Under the pieces are notes generated by a model. The model saw only the letters and a list, made by a program, of their open reading frames with translations. It was not told the DNA's origin and did not search any database. A DNA stretch of 64,000 nucleotides from Odiellus spinosus (lineage: Eukaryota > Arthropoda > Arachnida > Opiliones > Phalangiidae), in contig OY987233.1 in assembly GCA_963920705.1 (NCBI GenBank), positions 6,438,001 to 6,502,000 on the forward strand, given 5' to 3'. Of this stretch, positions 1-11,831 are shown in pieces (within the stretch, counting starts at the first letter, position 1; each line of letters starts with the position of its first letter). A program made the translations under genes and the position numbers.

Positions 1-109
1 ATTTCAGGTTTATTATTTGTTCGTAAATTTTTTCACTAGTGGATTAGGCCTATTTAAATGATAAGGAATCGATAAAAAAATCACTTGTTAGGTTGCATTC
101 TCCCTTTAA
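1..109. mobile_element. Fam1 T2-type MITE, right end (cut by window edge)
   Basis: The right arm of Fam1 ends GGTTGCATTCTCCCTTTAA. It contains the arm signature TGGATTAGGCCTATTTAAA followed by GATAAGGAATCGATAAAAAA. Confidence 0.8.
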
Positions 110-640
110 ACAATTCCCTATATTTCGTAAAACAATTTCATATATTTTGTTAAACAAGTTCCCGGAATATTTCGTTAAAAAACTAATATATTTCGTACAT
201 AACTTACTATATATCTGTCTATCTAACATACGACAGCTGTGTAGAGATAATTCACTTATGACTATACCTTACTCTTCCTTGTATAAATATTACACGGGAA
301 AGCGAAGCTTAATATAAAGTTTGCTTAAAGTAAATTTGTTCTGTCCCAAATCTAATTATAATTGGTCCGAGCGTTTCCCAAGAGCGATATTGTAATCAAT
401 TCTTGTATATTATATTTAATTTTCTATACTAACAGTTTATTCAGCTTGCATAAATTATTATAAGGAAAGAGGCAGAGGCGAGGTGGTTTATGACATATCT
501 TAAATGTTCGTACTCCAGTACATAATTTTTCTACAAATATTTATTTCTTAGAATTACAATGCATACAGAATTTTTAACACACTGTGTACTATAAATTATT
601 TTAACATGTAGTGGAAATTTACTCATGAAAAATACATGTA
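110..640. other. AT-rich sequence, nothing recognised
   Basis: No open frame, splice pair or repeat stands out here. The 74-residue frame starting at 93 is low-complexity AT sequence that begins inside a MITE end. Confidence 0.5.
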
Positions 641-716
641 TTTTACAAAAAACATTTTCGAAATTTTTAAAAATTCCCTCGCAATATTACGTCATCGCAC
701 TATGGTCGCGTGATTT
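641..716. repeat. Fam6 fragment fused to a Fam4 element
   Basis: About 75 bases match the Fam6 core (ATTACGTCATC, CTATGGTCGCGTGATTTCGC). They run straight into a Fam4 copy that lacks its outer end. Confidence 0.6.
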
Positions 717-1060
717 CGCCCCGAAGCTTAATATTATCAGCCAAAGTCCAGTTCACTTAAAAAAAGCCAAAAAAAGTCATCATCCTTGTCTGGCTCCCGT
801 GATTTGGACTCTTCCTCGATATTTTGAGTCAGGAGAGAGGGACGGAATTTAGGCGGGCCGCGCTTGGCTATATTGTCTTCCCTCCCAACTTCGGAATTTC
901 TCCGCTGAGTGTCGCTTCCTCCGTTCATCATTTACACACCGACTGAGGCCGCTAGAGTGTCTCAAATAAGAATCTGCCGGTACATTTACCCGGATCTTTG
1001 CTGATAGTATTAGGCTACGGGGCGTTGTTTACTTTTATGGAATAAAGAGATAGACTTTTG
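717..1060 (-). mobile_element. Fam4 MITE, one end truncated
   Basis: This is a Fam4 copy in reverse orientation ending GATAGACTTTTG. The GC-rich core (GGCGGGCCGCGCTTGGC, then the CCGCTAGAGTGTCTC block) is well kept. The first 35-40 bases of the other end are missing. The small frames inside are side products of this core, which recurs across the window. Confidence 0.8.
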
Positions 1061-1420
1061 ATTATAATTCATGTCGTACAACCTTCTTGACATAATTCCA
1101 TTTAAAACTATTGTAAACCAACCACATTCTTGTTTTACAAAATACCCCCCTTATTATACAGTCATTTCAGTTAATCCAGGCGTTACTACTACAGTTGTGA
1201 TCAAGAACTTTACAATCTGCACTTTTGCCTGATTTAATTTATCTCTTCGGCCACAGAAATAGGGGATCCTTTTGTACAGCTATAACACGATTATCCAGAC
1301 AATCCCTTTGCACTATATCTTGTTAATACAAAGCCGTGTATGAGACTACGGGCGAGTACACTGCCTTTGTCATAATAATAATTAATATAAAAGCCAAATG
1401 GAATATGTCCACAGCAACAC
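1061..1420. other. nothing recognised
   Basis: This is ordinary AT-rich sequence between two MITEs, with no coding or repeat signal found. Confidence 0.5.
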
Positions 1421-1806
1421 TTAAAGGGAGAATGCAACCTAACAACGATTCCTTATCCTTTAAATAGGCCTAATCCATCAGCAAAAAAAAAAGATATATA
1501 TATCAGCAAAATAGGCTTAGCTGGATTCATGGAGATATCCTGCACATAGTGACCAATGGCATTGATCATGGAGATCCTGTATTCCCTATATAAGAGCCAT
1601 CAACCAATGTCATTGGTCAGAAGTCCTTATACGGGGAGTTCAGTATATCTCCTTTAATCCAACTAAGTCTATTTTGATTTTAAGTTTTAAATTTATTTCT
1701 AGTTTAATATTTGTTCATAATTTCTTTCACTAGTGGATTAGGCCTATTTAAACGATAAGGAATCGATAAAAAAATCACTTGTTGTTAGGTTGCATTTTCC
1801 CTTTAA
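1421..1806. mobile_element. Fam1 T2-type MITE, full length
   Basis: Both ends are present: TTAAAGGGAGAATGCAACCT and its inverse ending in CCCTTTAA, with TTAA at each edge. The arms fold onto each other, meeting at ATAGGCTTAGCTGGATTCAT and its complement. TTAA duplication with AAAGG ends is the mark of T2 MITEs, described in Xenopus and assigned to the Kolobok superfamily. Confidence 0.85.
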
Positions 1807-2072
1807 GCCTTGCCGCAAAATTACGTTTCTAAATTTTCATTTATTTATTTTTCGAATAAAGATAAGCAGATGCAATATTATTAAGATTTGTTACGGGTAA
1901 TATATCAAGCAATTTATGTAAATTTAATTGGGAAGTTTTGTGGTATTTTCAAGTAAAAAGTGGTAATTTTCGTGACCTAGTTACTAGAGAACTATATTAG
2001 ATAGAATATTGCGGTTTTGTTTAAAAAACAATTGAATGTCTATTGTAGCAAAGGTTTATCACTTCTTAATTG

Positions 2073-2152
2073 CTATCAGCAAAGGTCCGGGTAAATGTAC
2101 CGACAGATTCTGGTGGATTAGGCTTATTTAAACGATAACGAATCGATATAAA
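2073..2152. mobile_element. chimera of Fam4 and Fam1 pieces
   Basis: About 40 bases of Fam4 (GCAAAGGTCCGGGTAAATGT to CAGATTCTG) join directly to about 40 bases of the Fam1 right arm (GTGGATTAGGCTTATTTAAA). Confidence 0.7.
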
Positions 2153-2272
2153 ACATTATCCCTTCAAGTTCTATTCGTACTAATTTTAAATTACGAATGG
2201 TCAGCGATCCGTACGAAGCTAAGCTATAATAGTCAATGATCTAGAAGGCTATCTATTTTGGCTTTTATTGGC

Positions 2273-2790
2273 TAGAGCTCGGAATTCGTATGATTTTTAT
2301 TATTATATTATCTGTTTCATTAAAAATAGACTCTTTTTTCATTCGAGTTAATTTATTCGAAGATAAAGTAAAAAACGTAATCCATATCCGTGTTTATCCA
2401 AAAATGGCCTTATCTTAGAATATTATCCGCGTTATACGTTCGGATAAAAAAATTCTAAATTTATTTTCCTGAAAAATAACGAATCAAAAGATGATTTAAA
2501 ATCTTAGTTTCGTTGTTTTATTTATATTCTTCGAATTAAAAGTCAATTTGAAATATTTTTCTTATATTTTAGACTAATTCTGGAAACGTGACTTTTCTTA
2601 TCCATCGTTATACGTTTGAATACGGGTAATTTGTTCGTACATAAAGCGCCAAACGCTTATCTTCATGTAAACCTTATACGTTTAACAATTATACGGATAT
2701 ACAGATTTCATTTTTTTAGTTACAAACAATTTATCCGAAAATAAAATATACGAATAACAGAAGATAATGGATATCCGATTCCGAGCTCTA
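2273..2790. mobile_element. Fam3 MITE, TA-flanked, full length
   Basis: The element runs TAGAGCTCGGAATTCG to CCGATTCCGAGCTCTA, 518 bp. Its short inverted ends (GAGCTCGGAAT) sit between TA dinucleotides, as in Tc1/mariner-type insertion, though the family is not proven. The interior is AT-rich with repeated ATACG/CGGATA words and no ORF. Confidence 0.8.
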
Positions 2791-3160
2791 TTTTTAATAG
2801 AAGTTTAATTTGAAATATAATATCTGTAGCTATATATATATATTGCAATTACTTTGATATATCTTAGAAAGCAACAATGAAGACAAATTAGCGGGGATTT
2901 AGGCTTTCATTTCGGGTTGGATACATCAATAGATAATTAGAAGTTTCCCCGAGCGTCGCTTTGATTACGCTCCCGGCGGAAGCGACAGCTCAAAGGAACC
3001 CGCCAAAATAAAGTTAAAAGTTTTATTTCAACCAAACTTCATCAACAGAGCCGCTTATTGCACTCGGTAACGTTAAAACACGGTCCTTATTTATTTTATT
3101 CGAAGCAGTACCAACGAAACTGGACAAGGAATAAATTTTATCAAAGTGGGAATGAAAATT
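2791..3160. other. nothing recognised
   Basis: There is a short GC-richer patch (2945-3010) with no open frame or match to another part of the window. Confidence 0.5.
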
Positions 3161-3822
3161 TCAAACTAGAAATAAACTTAAAACTTACCCGAAAAATATT
3201 CTTAGCTGGATTCATGGAGATTTCGAATTTCTTCGCATTGATGGATCAGCGACCAATGAGCAAAGACACATCGTTAAGGCGAGATCTTCACGAGACGTCC
3301 AATAACATTTGATTGGTCACTGACCCTTCAATGCAAAGAAATTCAGAATCTCCACGAATCCGGCTAAGCCTATTTTCTGAGTTTTAAATTGATTTCTAGT
3401 TTATTATAGACGAATTCGAGATTGAAGAGGAACTTGCGGGGGCAGCGCGCCATTGGGATACACTCTTTACGCTCCGATCTGTTAAGGTCATAGTTCCCAT
3501 TCTGATCCTAATCTGATTGGCTAAGCTATGACGAGGGAGACAAACTAGGCCGTAACCACACCCTCGCGCTTCGAGACTCGACGCGTTGCTCGTCGCAACG
3601 GGTGTAATACGTGAGCGAGAGATAGTGAGGCGCAGGCGCGTCATCTATTGTGATAATTCATCATTATATTTGTACCCCAATGGCCGTAGCCCCTGGAACA
3701 GATGGTTTATGTGTATGGAAATTTCTAATTCGTCAATTTGTTTGTAAAAAAAATTACTAATGGATTAGGCCTATTTAACAGTTATAAAAAACACTTGTTA
3801 TTAGGTTGCATTTTCCCTTTAA
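3161..3822. mobile_element. Fam1 MITE interrupted by a Fam8 insertion
   Basis: The Fam1 left arm lacks its tip. The core runs to about 3403, the Fam8 repeat occupies about 3404-3663, and the right arm resumes and ends CCCTTTAA. About 50 further bases that belong to neither family sit at 3668-3720. Confidence 0.75.
3404..3663. repeat. Fam8 dispersed repeat, copy 1
   Basis: This GC-rich block of about 260 bp runs from TAGACGAATTCGAG to GTGATAATTCATC and is inserted in Fam1. It matches 39002-39285 over its length, with CTAAGCTATGACGAG and GCAACGGGTGTAATACGTG as fixed points. The ends have only a loose inverted match. Minus-strand frames in the two copies are not conserved, so I read it as non-coding. 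Confidence 0.75.
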
Positions 3823-4311
3823 TGAAGTAATTGCGATTTAATCAAATAACTTAATTAACTTGATGTTCCCTTTAAATTACTTCGCCTATTGGTTAAATTA
3901 TCTTCCTTTAACTATCTCCATCGCTTTATTTTTCACTGATAAGTTAAAACGGGCTTTATTAATTCATTCATTGGTACCCTGGGAAAAGAACGATTTTTGT
4001 ATCGAAAACGCTTGAATTTTAGAACATTCTAAGCTTCCAAATGACTATACACTCGCAATATAGAGGCACTCCTTTTCTAATATAAGGGGAACTAGAATTT
4101 CTTTAATTAGAAAAGGTTTTTGGACGCTCACGGATCTAAGCAGCTGCTGTGTATATATGGTTTCTAGTGTCGAAAGTATATTTTCAACAAAACTTTTACT
4201 TAGCTAGCTGACGAGACGTATTCTTGACTTTTACATGTATGTAGATGCGTGGTTTTAAATTACGTTTATAGAAAGCAACAAAAAAAGAGTAGGATTCAAT
4301 TTAGGATTTTA
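3823..4311. other. nothing recognised
   Basis: This is AT-rich spacer. A CCCTTTAAA at about 3864 resembles a T2-type end, but no partner was found. Confidence 0.45.
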
Positions 4312-5160
4312 ACTACGATTCTCACCCTGATTCTAACTGAGATTCTAACTGGGATTTTGACTGGTATTCTAACTGTAATTTTGACTGGGATTCTAACTGT
4401 AATTTTGACTGGGATTCTAACTGTAATTTTGACTGGGATTCTAACTGTAATTTTGACTGGGATTCTAACTGTAATTTTGACTGGGATTCTAACTGTAATT
4501 TTGACTGAGATTCTAACTGTAATTTTGACTGAGATTCTAACTGGGATTTTCACTGGGATTCTAACTGGAATTTTGACTGGGATTTTAACTGGAATTTTGA
4601 CTGGGATTCTAACTGTCATTTTAACTGGGATTCTAACTGTAATTTTGACTGGGATTCTAACTGAAATTTTGACTGGGATTCTAACTGTAATTTTGACTGA
4701 GATTCTAACTGTAATTTTGACTGGGATTCTAACTGTAATTTTGACTGAGATTCTAACTGGAATTTTGACTGGGATTTTAACTGGAATTTTGACTGGGATT
4801 CTAACTGTCATTTTAACTGGGATTCTAACTGTAATTTTGACTGGGATTCTAACTGAAATTTTGACTGGGATTCTAATTGGAATTTTGACTGAGATTCCAA
4901 ATGAAATTTTGACTGAGATTCCAACTGGAATTTTGACTGAGATTCCAAGTTTCATTCTGACTCGGATTCTAAGTGTGATTCTGACTACGAATCTATCTTG
5001 GATTATGTATTCTGTCTTGCATTTCAACTAGAATTCTAATTAAGATTCTAACTAGGGTTCTAACTAGGGTTTTAAGTGTAATTCTGACTGAAATTCTAAC
5101 TAATATTCTAACTGGTATTTTAACGCAGACTCTTACTGGGTTCTAACTGCAACTCTCATT
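4312..5160. repeat. 24-bp minisatellite
   Basis: The unit GGGATTCTAACTG + TAATTTTGACT repeats about 30 times, regular from 4330 to 4900 and decaying on both sides. As 24 is a multiple of three and the unit has no stop in one frame of each strand, it gives long false frames on both strands (ILTVILTG and its complement VRIPVKIT). Confidence 0.95.
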
Positions 5161-5559
5161 TGGGATGATATAATTTTGAAGTTAGAATCTGTTAGATAAA
5201 ACATCAATTTATTTTAAATGAGACTGCAACACGCTTTGTAATCAGTCTATGCCGTTTTAATAAATATTGGTGATTGATTTATAGTAATATTCATTAAATA
5301 TTATGTAGAATAATATTTGTGGAAATGTGAACGCCAATGTCACGAAACGATAAATCTAACTGATTTAGAAACAACGTAGTCTGAAGGCAGCGTGAAAGAG
5401 ATGTTATTTTTTGTCGTACTGTTTCTATAGCCTTTGAACTCTATTGATTCAAAACTATAAACACTGTAGCTATCACTTGTCTAGACGTCCTTGGAACGCG
5501 ATATTGGGGCATAAAACAAGGCAATATGTTCAAAATGTTGGTCTATGCCTCGTCTATAT
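5161..5559. other. nothing recognised
   Basis: This is the AT-rich flank of the minisatellite. The 73-residue frame starting at 5444 overlaps a Fam11 MITE and is not a gene. Confidence 0.5.
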
Positions 5560-5720
5560 GAAAGGCCTTATCTGTTCTGAAATTTGCCCCTTTAAAAGCA
5601 TCTTCCCTCATGCATACAGCCTTGCTTTGACTGTACAATTCGTTACGATCAACATCGTCTGCTAAGTATGAAAAGAAGTCGACTTTAAAGGGGATTAAAA
5701 AACGCAGATAATCACTTTAA
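5560..5720 (-). mobile_element. Fam11 T2-like MITE
   Basis: This matches, in reverse, the element at 61942-62344: CTTTAAAGTGATTATCTGCG at one end and AAGGCCTTATCTG at the other. Inner landmarks are CTTAGCAGACGATGTTGA and TTGTACAGTCAAAGC. The TTAA with AAAG ends groups it with the T2-type elements. Confidence 0.7.
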
Positions 5721-5832
5721 AGGATCAGGATAAAACCTGTTTTCAAAATACCTAATTCTTAATTTAGATGGACAAGATCTATAGCGAAGTGTTGTAAGAT
5801 TTCTGATTAATATTGATCAAGTTTGAAGCCAA

Positions 5833-6558
5833 TTAAAGGGAGAATGCAACCTAAAAACAAGTGATTTTTTATCGGTTCCTTATCGTTTAAATAGTCCTAA
5901 TCCAACCGTAAAAGAATTTAAAAACATATTAAACAATAAATATATTTAAAACCAAGAAAAATAGGCTTAGCTGTATTCATGGAGATCCTGAACTTCTTGA
6001 CATTGATGAGTCAGCGAAAAATAAGCAAAGACCTGTCGTGGCGAGATCTCCATGAGACTTACCGAGAAATAGGCTTAGATGAATTCATGGAGATATCCTG
6101 AACTCCTCAAATAACAGGGTTGCCACAGACCTGGAAAACCTGGACAAGTCAGGGAATTTCAAAATTGGTCTAAAAAGTCAGGGAATTTTAAAATTGTAAA
6201 AAGGTCAGGGAAAAGTCAGGGAATTTTCATATTATCCAAACATAAAATTGTGGAATCTCATAGTATGGATTCAGTTAGATCAGGGAAGCTTCCATAAATA
6301 TGTGTAAAAAATTATTATATAAGATCAGAGAATTCAAAACATTTATGGAAAGTCCCTATTGAGAAAAGCACGTTTTTTTTATGAATACTTTCTCACAGTA
6401 TACTGTCTAACAGAACAGTTATTTTTCGGGATTCACACAAGGAAGAGCTCCCACGCCAATCTCTAGCAACCTAATATTTCTTTGTAATTTTTTTTACTAT
6501 TGGATTAGATTTATTTAAACGATAAGGAATCGATCGTTTAGGTTGCATTCTCCCTTGA
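5833..6558. mobile_element. Fam1 MITE interrupted by a Fam12 element
   Basis: The left end TTAAAGGGAGAATGCAACCT and a partial core run to about 6110. The right arm resumes near 6468 and ends TTGCATTCTCCCTTGA. The core is rearranged, with a second TAGGCTTAG start at 6071. Confidence 0.75.
6116..6467. mobile_element. Fam12 MITE, decayed
   Basis: The left end CAGGGTTGCCACAG is followed by repeated GTCAGGGAATTTT words shared with 28438-28769. The right end is not recognisable. Confidence 0.65.
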
Positions 6559-7044
6559 AAGATGATCGCGCAACCGTAATGTAAAGTTTGTAATAATCGT
6601 TAACGATATCGAAACGATCAATTTCTTATTAGTCGAGTAAACTTTATTTCGTCTATAAAATTGCCTGGAGTAAAATTTCCGTAAATATTTGTGTATATTG
6701 ATTAAAGTCATTGGGGCTTATCCCCCTTTAGCTATCCTCGACCGCCTCGCATACATTAAGGCTAAAAATAGATCTCCCTTTTCCAAGAGAGTTCGGTTCA
6801 ACGAGGCGCGAGTTAAAAACTGAGTACGATAACGCACGCTCTCAATCATACTACAAGTAAGTATTGTTAAGTATGGCAATAGGTACTCGTATTTTTAACA
6901 ATACAAGCTAGGCTCGAAAATGCGTATGTTGATTCGAAATTATTCCAAATTTTTCTATCAGTCTATTTAAAGGGGATTTTTTCGATTTTATACTTTCGTG
7001 TACCTGATTTTGACTAAGATTTTGATAAATTTCGACGGAAAATT
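6559..7044. other. nothing recognised
   Basis: Spacer before the minisatellite, including a slightly GC-richer patch near 6730-6830. No gene signal was seen. Confidence 0.45.
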
Positions 7045-7790
7045 TTGTTTTTTTTTATAGAAATTTCATGTTTTTTAATTAAAATTTCATGTTTTTTAAT
7101 TAAAATTTCATGTTTTTTAATTAAAATTTCATGTTTTTTAATTAAAATTTCATGTTTTTTAATTAAAATTTCATGTTTTTTAATTAAAATTTCATGTTTT
7201 TTAATTAAAATTTCATGTTTTTTAATTAAAATTTCATGTTTTTTAATTAAAATTTCATGTTTTTTAATTAAAATTTCATGTTTTTTAATTAAAATTTCAT
7301 GTTTTTTAATTAAAATTTCATGTTTTTTAATTAAAATTTCATGTTTTTTAATTAAAATTTCATGTTTTTTAATTAAAATTTCATGTTTTCTATAGAAATT
7401 TCATATTTTTTATCGAAATTTCATGTTTTATAATAGAAATTTCATGTTTTATAATAGAAATTTTATGTTTTTCATCGAAATTTCATGTTTTTAATCGAAA
7501 TTTCATTTTTTTAATAGAAATTACTTGCTTTTTATAGAAATTTGTTTTTAAGACAAATTTTTATAGAAATTTCGTATTTTTTATAGAAATTTAATGTTTT
7601 TTATTAGAATTTTTTTTTTTTTAGAAATTTAATGTTTTATTAGAAATTTATTGTTTTTCACTAGAAATTTAATTTTTTTAATAGAAATTTAATGTTTTTT
7701 ATTAGAAATTTATTGTTTTTTACTAGAAATTTAATTTTTTTAATAGAAAATCCATGATTTTTCGTGTTTTTATACTAAATTTCAAGTTTT
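7045..7790. repeat. 21-bp minisatellite with decayed flank
   Basis: The unit CATGTTTTTTAATTAAAATT+T repeats about 16 times almost without change (7066-7386). It is followed by some 400 bases of older, diverged units (TAGAAATTTCATGTTTT). The repeating CFLIKIS frame is an artefact of the 21-bp period. Confidence 0.95.
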
Positions 7791-7799
7791 TGATAAAAC

Positions 7800-8330
7800 T
7801 TTTGGGATTTATATTCGATTTCTACATTATAATTTGAATACGATTATTTAACTTAAAATGGGCTAATATTTAATTAACTTCTGATCATACTCTTGCTGCA
7901 ATATCGCGATTATCAGGCTATACCGTTTATGCATATTGTTGTAGTAAAACTCAATTTGATTTTGCAGCATGTTGGCGCTATAAATATGTATTTTTCGTTT
8001 ATGTTAGAGGTATATGACAATAGCTTTGAATGTACTGTAAACCAACGTTGATTTTATCCTACTACGGAGGAAAAGGTCGTAGAGTTGTTATAACGCTATG
8101 GGCGACGTCACTGTGAAATTTCCAATTATCAGAAGCCACCCGAACGTAATTAAAGTCATCGTCCCATCGAAATATTCTTCGGCTAGCTAACTTTCGCCTT
8201 CGAGAAAAATATAACATTGAAAGTATATTAATAGACACGCGTACAGCTGTTGATAACTTCAAAGAAAAGTCTTGTTCATATTTATATAACGCAATTTGAC
8301 CTTGGATAAATAATTCTAGCACTAGCCAAT
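7800..8330. other. nothing recognised
   Basis: No convincing exon. The minus-strand 86-residue frame at 8062-8322 has no domain or family I know. Confidence 0.4.
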
Positions 8331-8610
8331 CGCTTAAAACTAGCCAAAAACGTCATCACCCCTGTCTGACTCTATATTTTGAGTCGGGAGAGAGGGACGG
8401 AATTTAGGCGGGCCGCGCTTGGCTATATTGTCTTCCCACAACTCCTGAATTTCTCCGCAGAGTGGCGCTTCTTCCGTTCACTATTTACACGGCGACTGCG
8501 GCCGCTAGAGTGTCTCGAATCAGAATCTGCCGGTACAATTACCCGGACCTTTGCTGATAGTATTAGGCTACGGGGCGTTGTTTACTTTTATGGAATAAAG
8601 TCATAGACTT
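8331..8610 (-). mobile_element. Fam4 MITE, one end truncated
   Basis: The core and one end (GGGGCGTTGTTTACTTTTAT) are present. The opposite end is lost, much as in the copy at 717-1060. Confidence 0.75.
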
Positions 8611-8962
8611 ATGTTGTTACTCAATTTTCATAGTTCCCCAAAAGCCGGATTTCTAATATAGCATATTTCAGATTTCGGGTAATTAAACTTTTCTTAAAAT
8701 AAATCATAAACTTTTGGTTGAAGTCGAAAATACATGGTTCAATAAATATAATTTTTATTTTTAAATATTCATAAACTTAAGAGTTCCAAAACTTAAATTG
8801 CTTTCACATAATGAGTGAAGAGTGATGGATAATGGATTGAAATTCAAAATAATTATCAACGGATGAATTATTTTGGGTCCTGCATTATCTTTAGCTTCAT
8901 TTTCACGCTAGCTAGGCATAGTAGCGGATAAAAAAAAACAAAAAATCCACCTCGGCTACAAG
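8611..8962. other. nothing recognised
   Basis: AT-rich spacer. Confidence 0.45.
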
Positions 8963-9490
8963 TAGAGCTCGGATGTCGTATAATTTTTATTAATTGGATA
9001 AAATCTATTGATGTATATTATCTGTTTGATTAAAAATAGACTATTTTTCATTCGAGTTAACTTATATAATAATCCGTATCCTTTTTTATCCAAAAATGGC
9101 CTTATCTTAGAATATTATCCGTGTTATACGTTCGGATAAAAAATTAAGAGTTTTTTTTTCGTGAAAAATAATCTATAAGAAGATGATTTAAAATCTTAGT
9201 TTCGTCGTTTTATTTCTATTCTTCGAATTAAAAGTCAATTTGAAATATTTTTCTTATATTTTAGACTATTTCTGGAAACGCGAATTTTCTTATCCATATA
9301 GTTATACGTTTGAAAACGAGTAATGTGTTAGTAGATAAAGCGTCAAACGATTATCTTCGTGTAAACCTTATACATTTAACAATTATACGAATATACAAAT
9401 TTCATTTCTTTAGTTACCAACAATTTATCCGAAAATAAAATATCTGAAAATATACGAATAACAGAAGATAATGGATATCCGATTCCGAGC
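8963..9490. mobile_element. Fam3 MITE
   Basis: The element runs TAGAGCTCGGATGTCG to GATATCCGATTCCGAGC. It aligns over its length with 2273-2790 in the same orientation. Confidence 0.8.
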
Positions 9491-9924
9491 ATGAAAATGA
9501 AGCTTTAGCTCGCTATAGACAATCGAAAGTGCGAACTTATCCTTGTCAATGTGGAGAATTTAGTTTAAGGCGCCGATTATTGATCCACAAAGAAAAAAGA
9601 AAAAAAGAGTATTAGAACCAACCTCGAGCTTCCTTCCTTCCTTCATTATTAGATCAGGCTGAGTTATGAAAACTGTCCAATGAATGACACTGGCGTGACG
9701 CGCGAGATGTAATTATATACCAGAAAAGCAAAGCTACTCTGGATAGCTAGTTCTGAGGACTAGGGAAAAAGTTCTGCTTATTTTCCAACCAACCGATATT
9801 GCACCCCGCCCTTTCACGATCAACTAACCTATAACATCTAGGCTTCATTTCCCGCTTAACTTTTTCGTATTAAAAATATATTGTCTTCTTGACACCATTT
9901 CGACCAATATAAATTTTATTACTT
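9491..9924. other. nothing recognised
   Basis: Spacer with no repeat shared elsewhere in the window and no clear exon. Confidence 0.4.
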
Positions 9925-10168
9925 TAAAGTAAGGCTGTCATCATTTTTTTATCGAAAGTCTATGGATTATATGTTTAGTTTTATCATACTATTAAAACGC
10001 CATATTCATATTATACCTCTGGGTTGAGGCGTTATTAAGAAATGAAAATGTCAAAAAAGATAATTATTAGGTATTGTTAACTTTCCGGGTGGAGTACTTT
10101 TACGAAAAAGACCGCGCGAAAGCGACCTTACAATTTAGCGAAATCACGCGACGATATTGATGACGTAC
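9925..10168 (-). repeat. Fam6 dispersed repeat, cut by a Fam3 insertion
   Basis: The copy starts GGCTGTCAT, runs through ACCGCGCGAAAGCGACCTTA to GATGACGTA and stops where a Fam3 element begins. Fam6 does not resume after it. Confidence 0.65.
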
Positions 10169-10690
10169 TAGAGCTCGGAAATCGTTAATATTGTTAATTG
10201 AATAAGAGCATCGTGAATGCCAATCAGATATTATCCGTTCGCGTAAAACATATCCATTTATTATTTTAGTTAACGTATACCCGAATGTAAGGCAAACTTT
10301 TTATTCGTACTCAATTGTTATAGGAAATTGATACGTTATACGAGTTATTCATTCCCCATAAGAAACATTTGAAACTAGAGTTTTTTCTCCGATTTTAACC
10401 CAAATTGAGATCTCGAAGCTCTAGAATGTAGTAATTTGTTCGCTGTTCCTTTCAATTTAGATTAAAATATAAATATGATATTTCATTCTACACGGATTTC
10501 GAGAAACGTCGTATTTTTATCTTGGCATTATCCGTTTGAATAAACGCGTAATTTTGTTTATTAATCGAGCTTAAAATTTTATCTGCGGATAATTCGTATC
10601 CATTTGATACGCGTCTGTTTATATAATTTGTGGTGTTTATATTAACAAACAATTTATCCGGGATTAAAATATCCGAAGAAGCCTTGTTAT
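10169..10690. mobile_element. Fam3 MITE, second subfamily
   Basis: It begins TAGAGCTCGGAAATCG. The interior differs from other Fam3 copies but matches 17261-17705 (in reverse) and 27018-27506: GGATTTCGAGAAACGTC, ACAAACAATTTATCCG. Confidence 0.7.
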
Positions 10691-11119
10691 AAATATATAT
10701 TCTATGATTCAAGTTCTTCAGTCGTTCGTTAGTTTTACTTTGATTCTAAATAATTCTAATTGATATAAATCTATTTTTCATCTCATACTCATCAATTTCT
10801 TTTTATCTCCCTGTAAAAATAATCAAGAGAAGATTACTAAAGAGTTTTTAAATCCATTCGTCGGATTTACCTTTCGCGCTCAAATATAAATTTTTAATCT
10901 TATAAATCCTTTACAATTGCACCATCAAGAAAGAGACGGAAATGCAATTAATGTGATGTTACAATTCCCCGGCTTTTTTTTTTAAATTAAATTAAACCAC
11001 TAAATCTAAGCTTCCACAGTTCTTTTAAATTTTTAAAGTTCAGAAATATATATTTGAGTAACCACATACGCATCTTAATACCATTCTTAAAAATAGGATG
11101 AAAAGGAATAATAGATCTT
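10691..11119. other. nothing recognised
   Basis: AT-rich spacer. Confidence 0.45.
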
Positions 11120-11552
11120 TTAAAGGAAGAATGCAACCTAACAACAAGTGATTTTTTAACGATTCCTTATTGTTTAAATAGGCCTAATCCAACAGTTAAA
11201 AAAATTACAAACCAATATTAAACTAGAAATAAATTAAAAACTTACCGTCAAAATAGGCTTAGCTGGATTCATGGAGATCCTGATTTCCTCGCGAATAAGG
11301 TTTAGCGACCAATCAAACGCGATTGTAAGTCTCGTGAAGCTCTCGCGTGAACGACGGACCTTTTATCACTGGTCGCTAAACCTTACACGGATGAATTTCA
11401 GTATCTCCATGAATCCCGCTAAGCCAATTTTCCGGGTACGTTTTAGATTTATTTCTAGTTTAATATTTGTTTTGTAAACTTTTTATTGGTTGATGAGGAT
11501 TAGGCCTATTTAAAGGATAGGGAATCGATATAAAGACACTTGTTATTAGGTT
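11120..11552. mobile_element. Fam1 MITE, right tip lost
   Basis: TTAAAGGAAGAATGCAACCT starts the element and both arms and core are kept. The last about 15 bases are replaced by unrelated sequence after TTATTAGGTT. Confidence 0.8.
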
Positions 11553-11831
11553 CCCCACAGACAGATAGAGGTACCTAGAGGCTCGATTATTTTATAATTT
11601 ATACAGAAGCTTGAATTCATGCTTTAACAACATAGTTGGACAGGTTTTCTAGTTCAAATAAAATCATCTCACATCTTCTTTAATGATATGTCCTTTTTTT
11701 TCATTCCTAATGGATTTCCTACGAGATATTTTTAGTCAATAACAAAGTCTCGCTAAGCCTCGGCATATACTTCTAAAAGCATCAACAAGCGCTAGTTACT
11801 AAAAAGGCCGAACAAATTACGAGCGGTACGT

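Noticed and set aside
4249-5031. Long frames on both strands (260 and 243 residues) of ILTVILTG and VRIPVKIT repeats
   Set aside because: Both come from a 24-bp minisatellite whose period is a multiple of three; no start context, splice sites or homology.
7045-7395. 116-residue CFLIKIS repeat frame
   Set aside because: Artefact of the 21-bp array.
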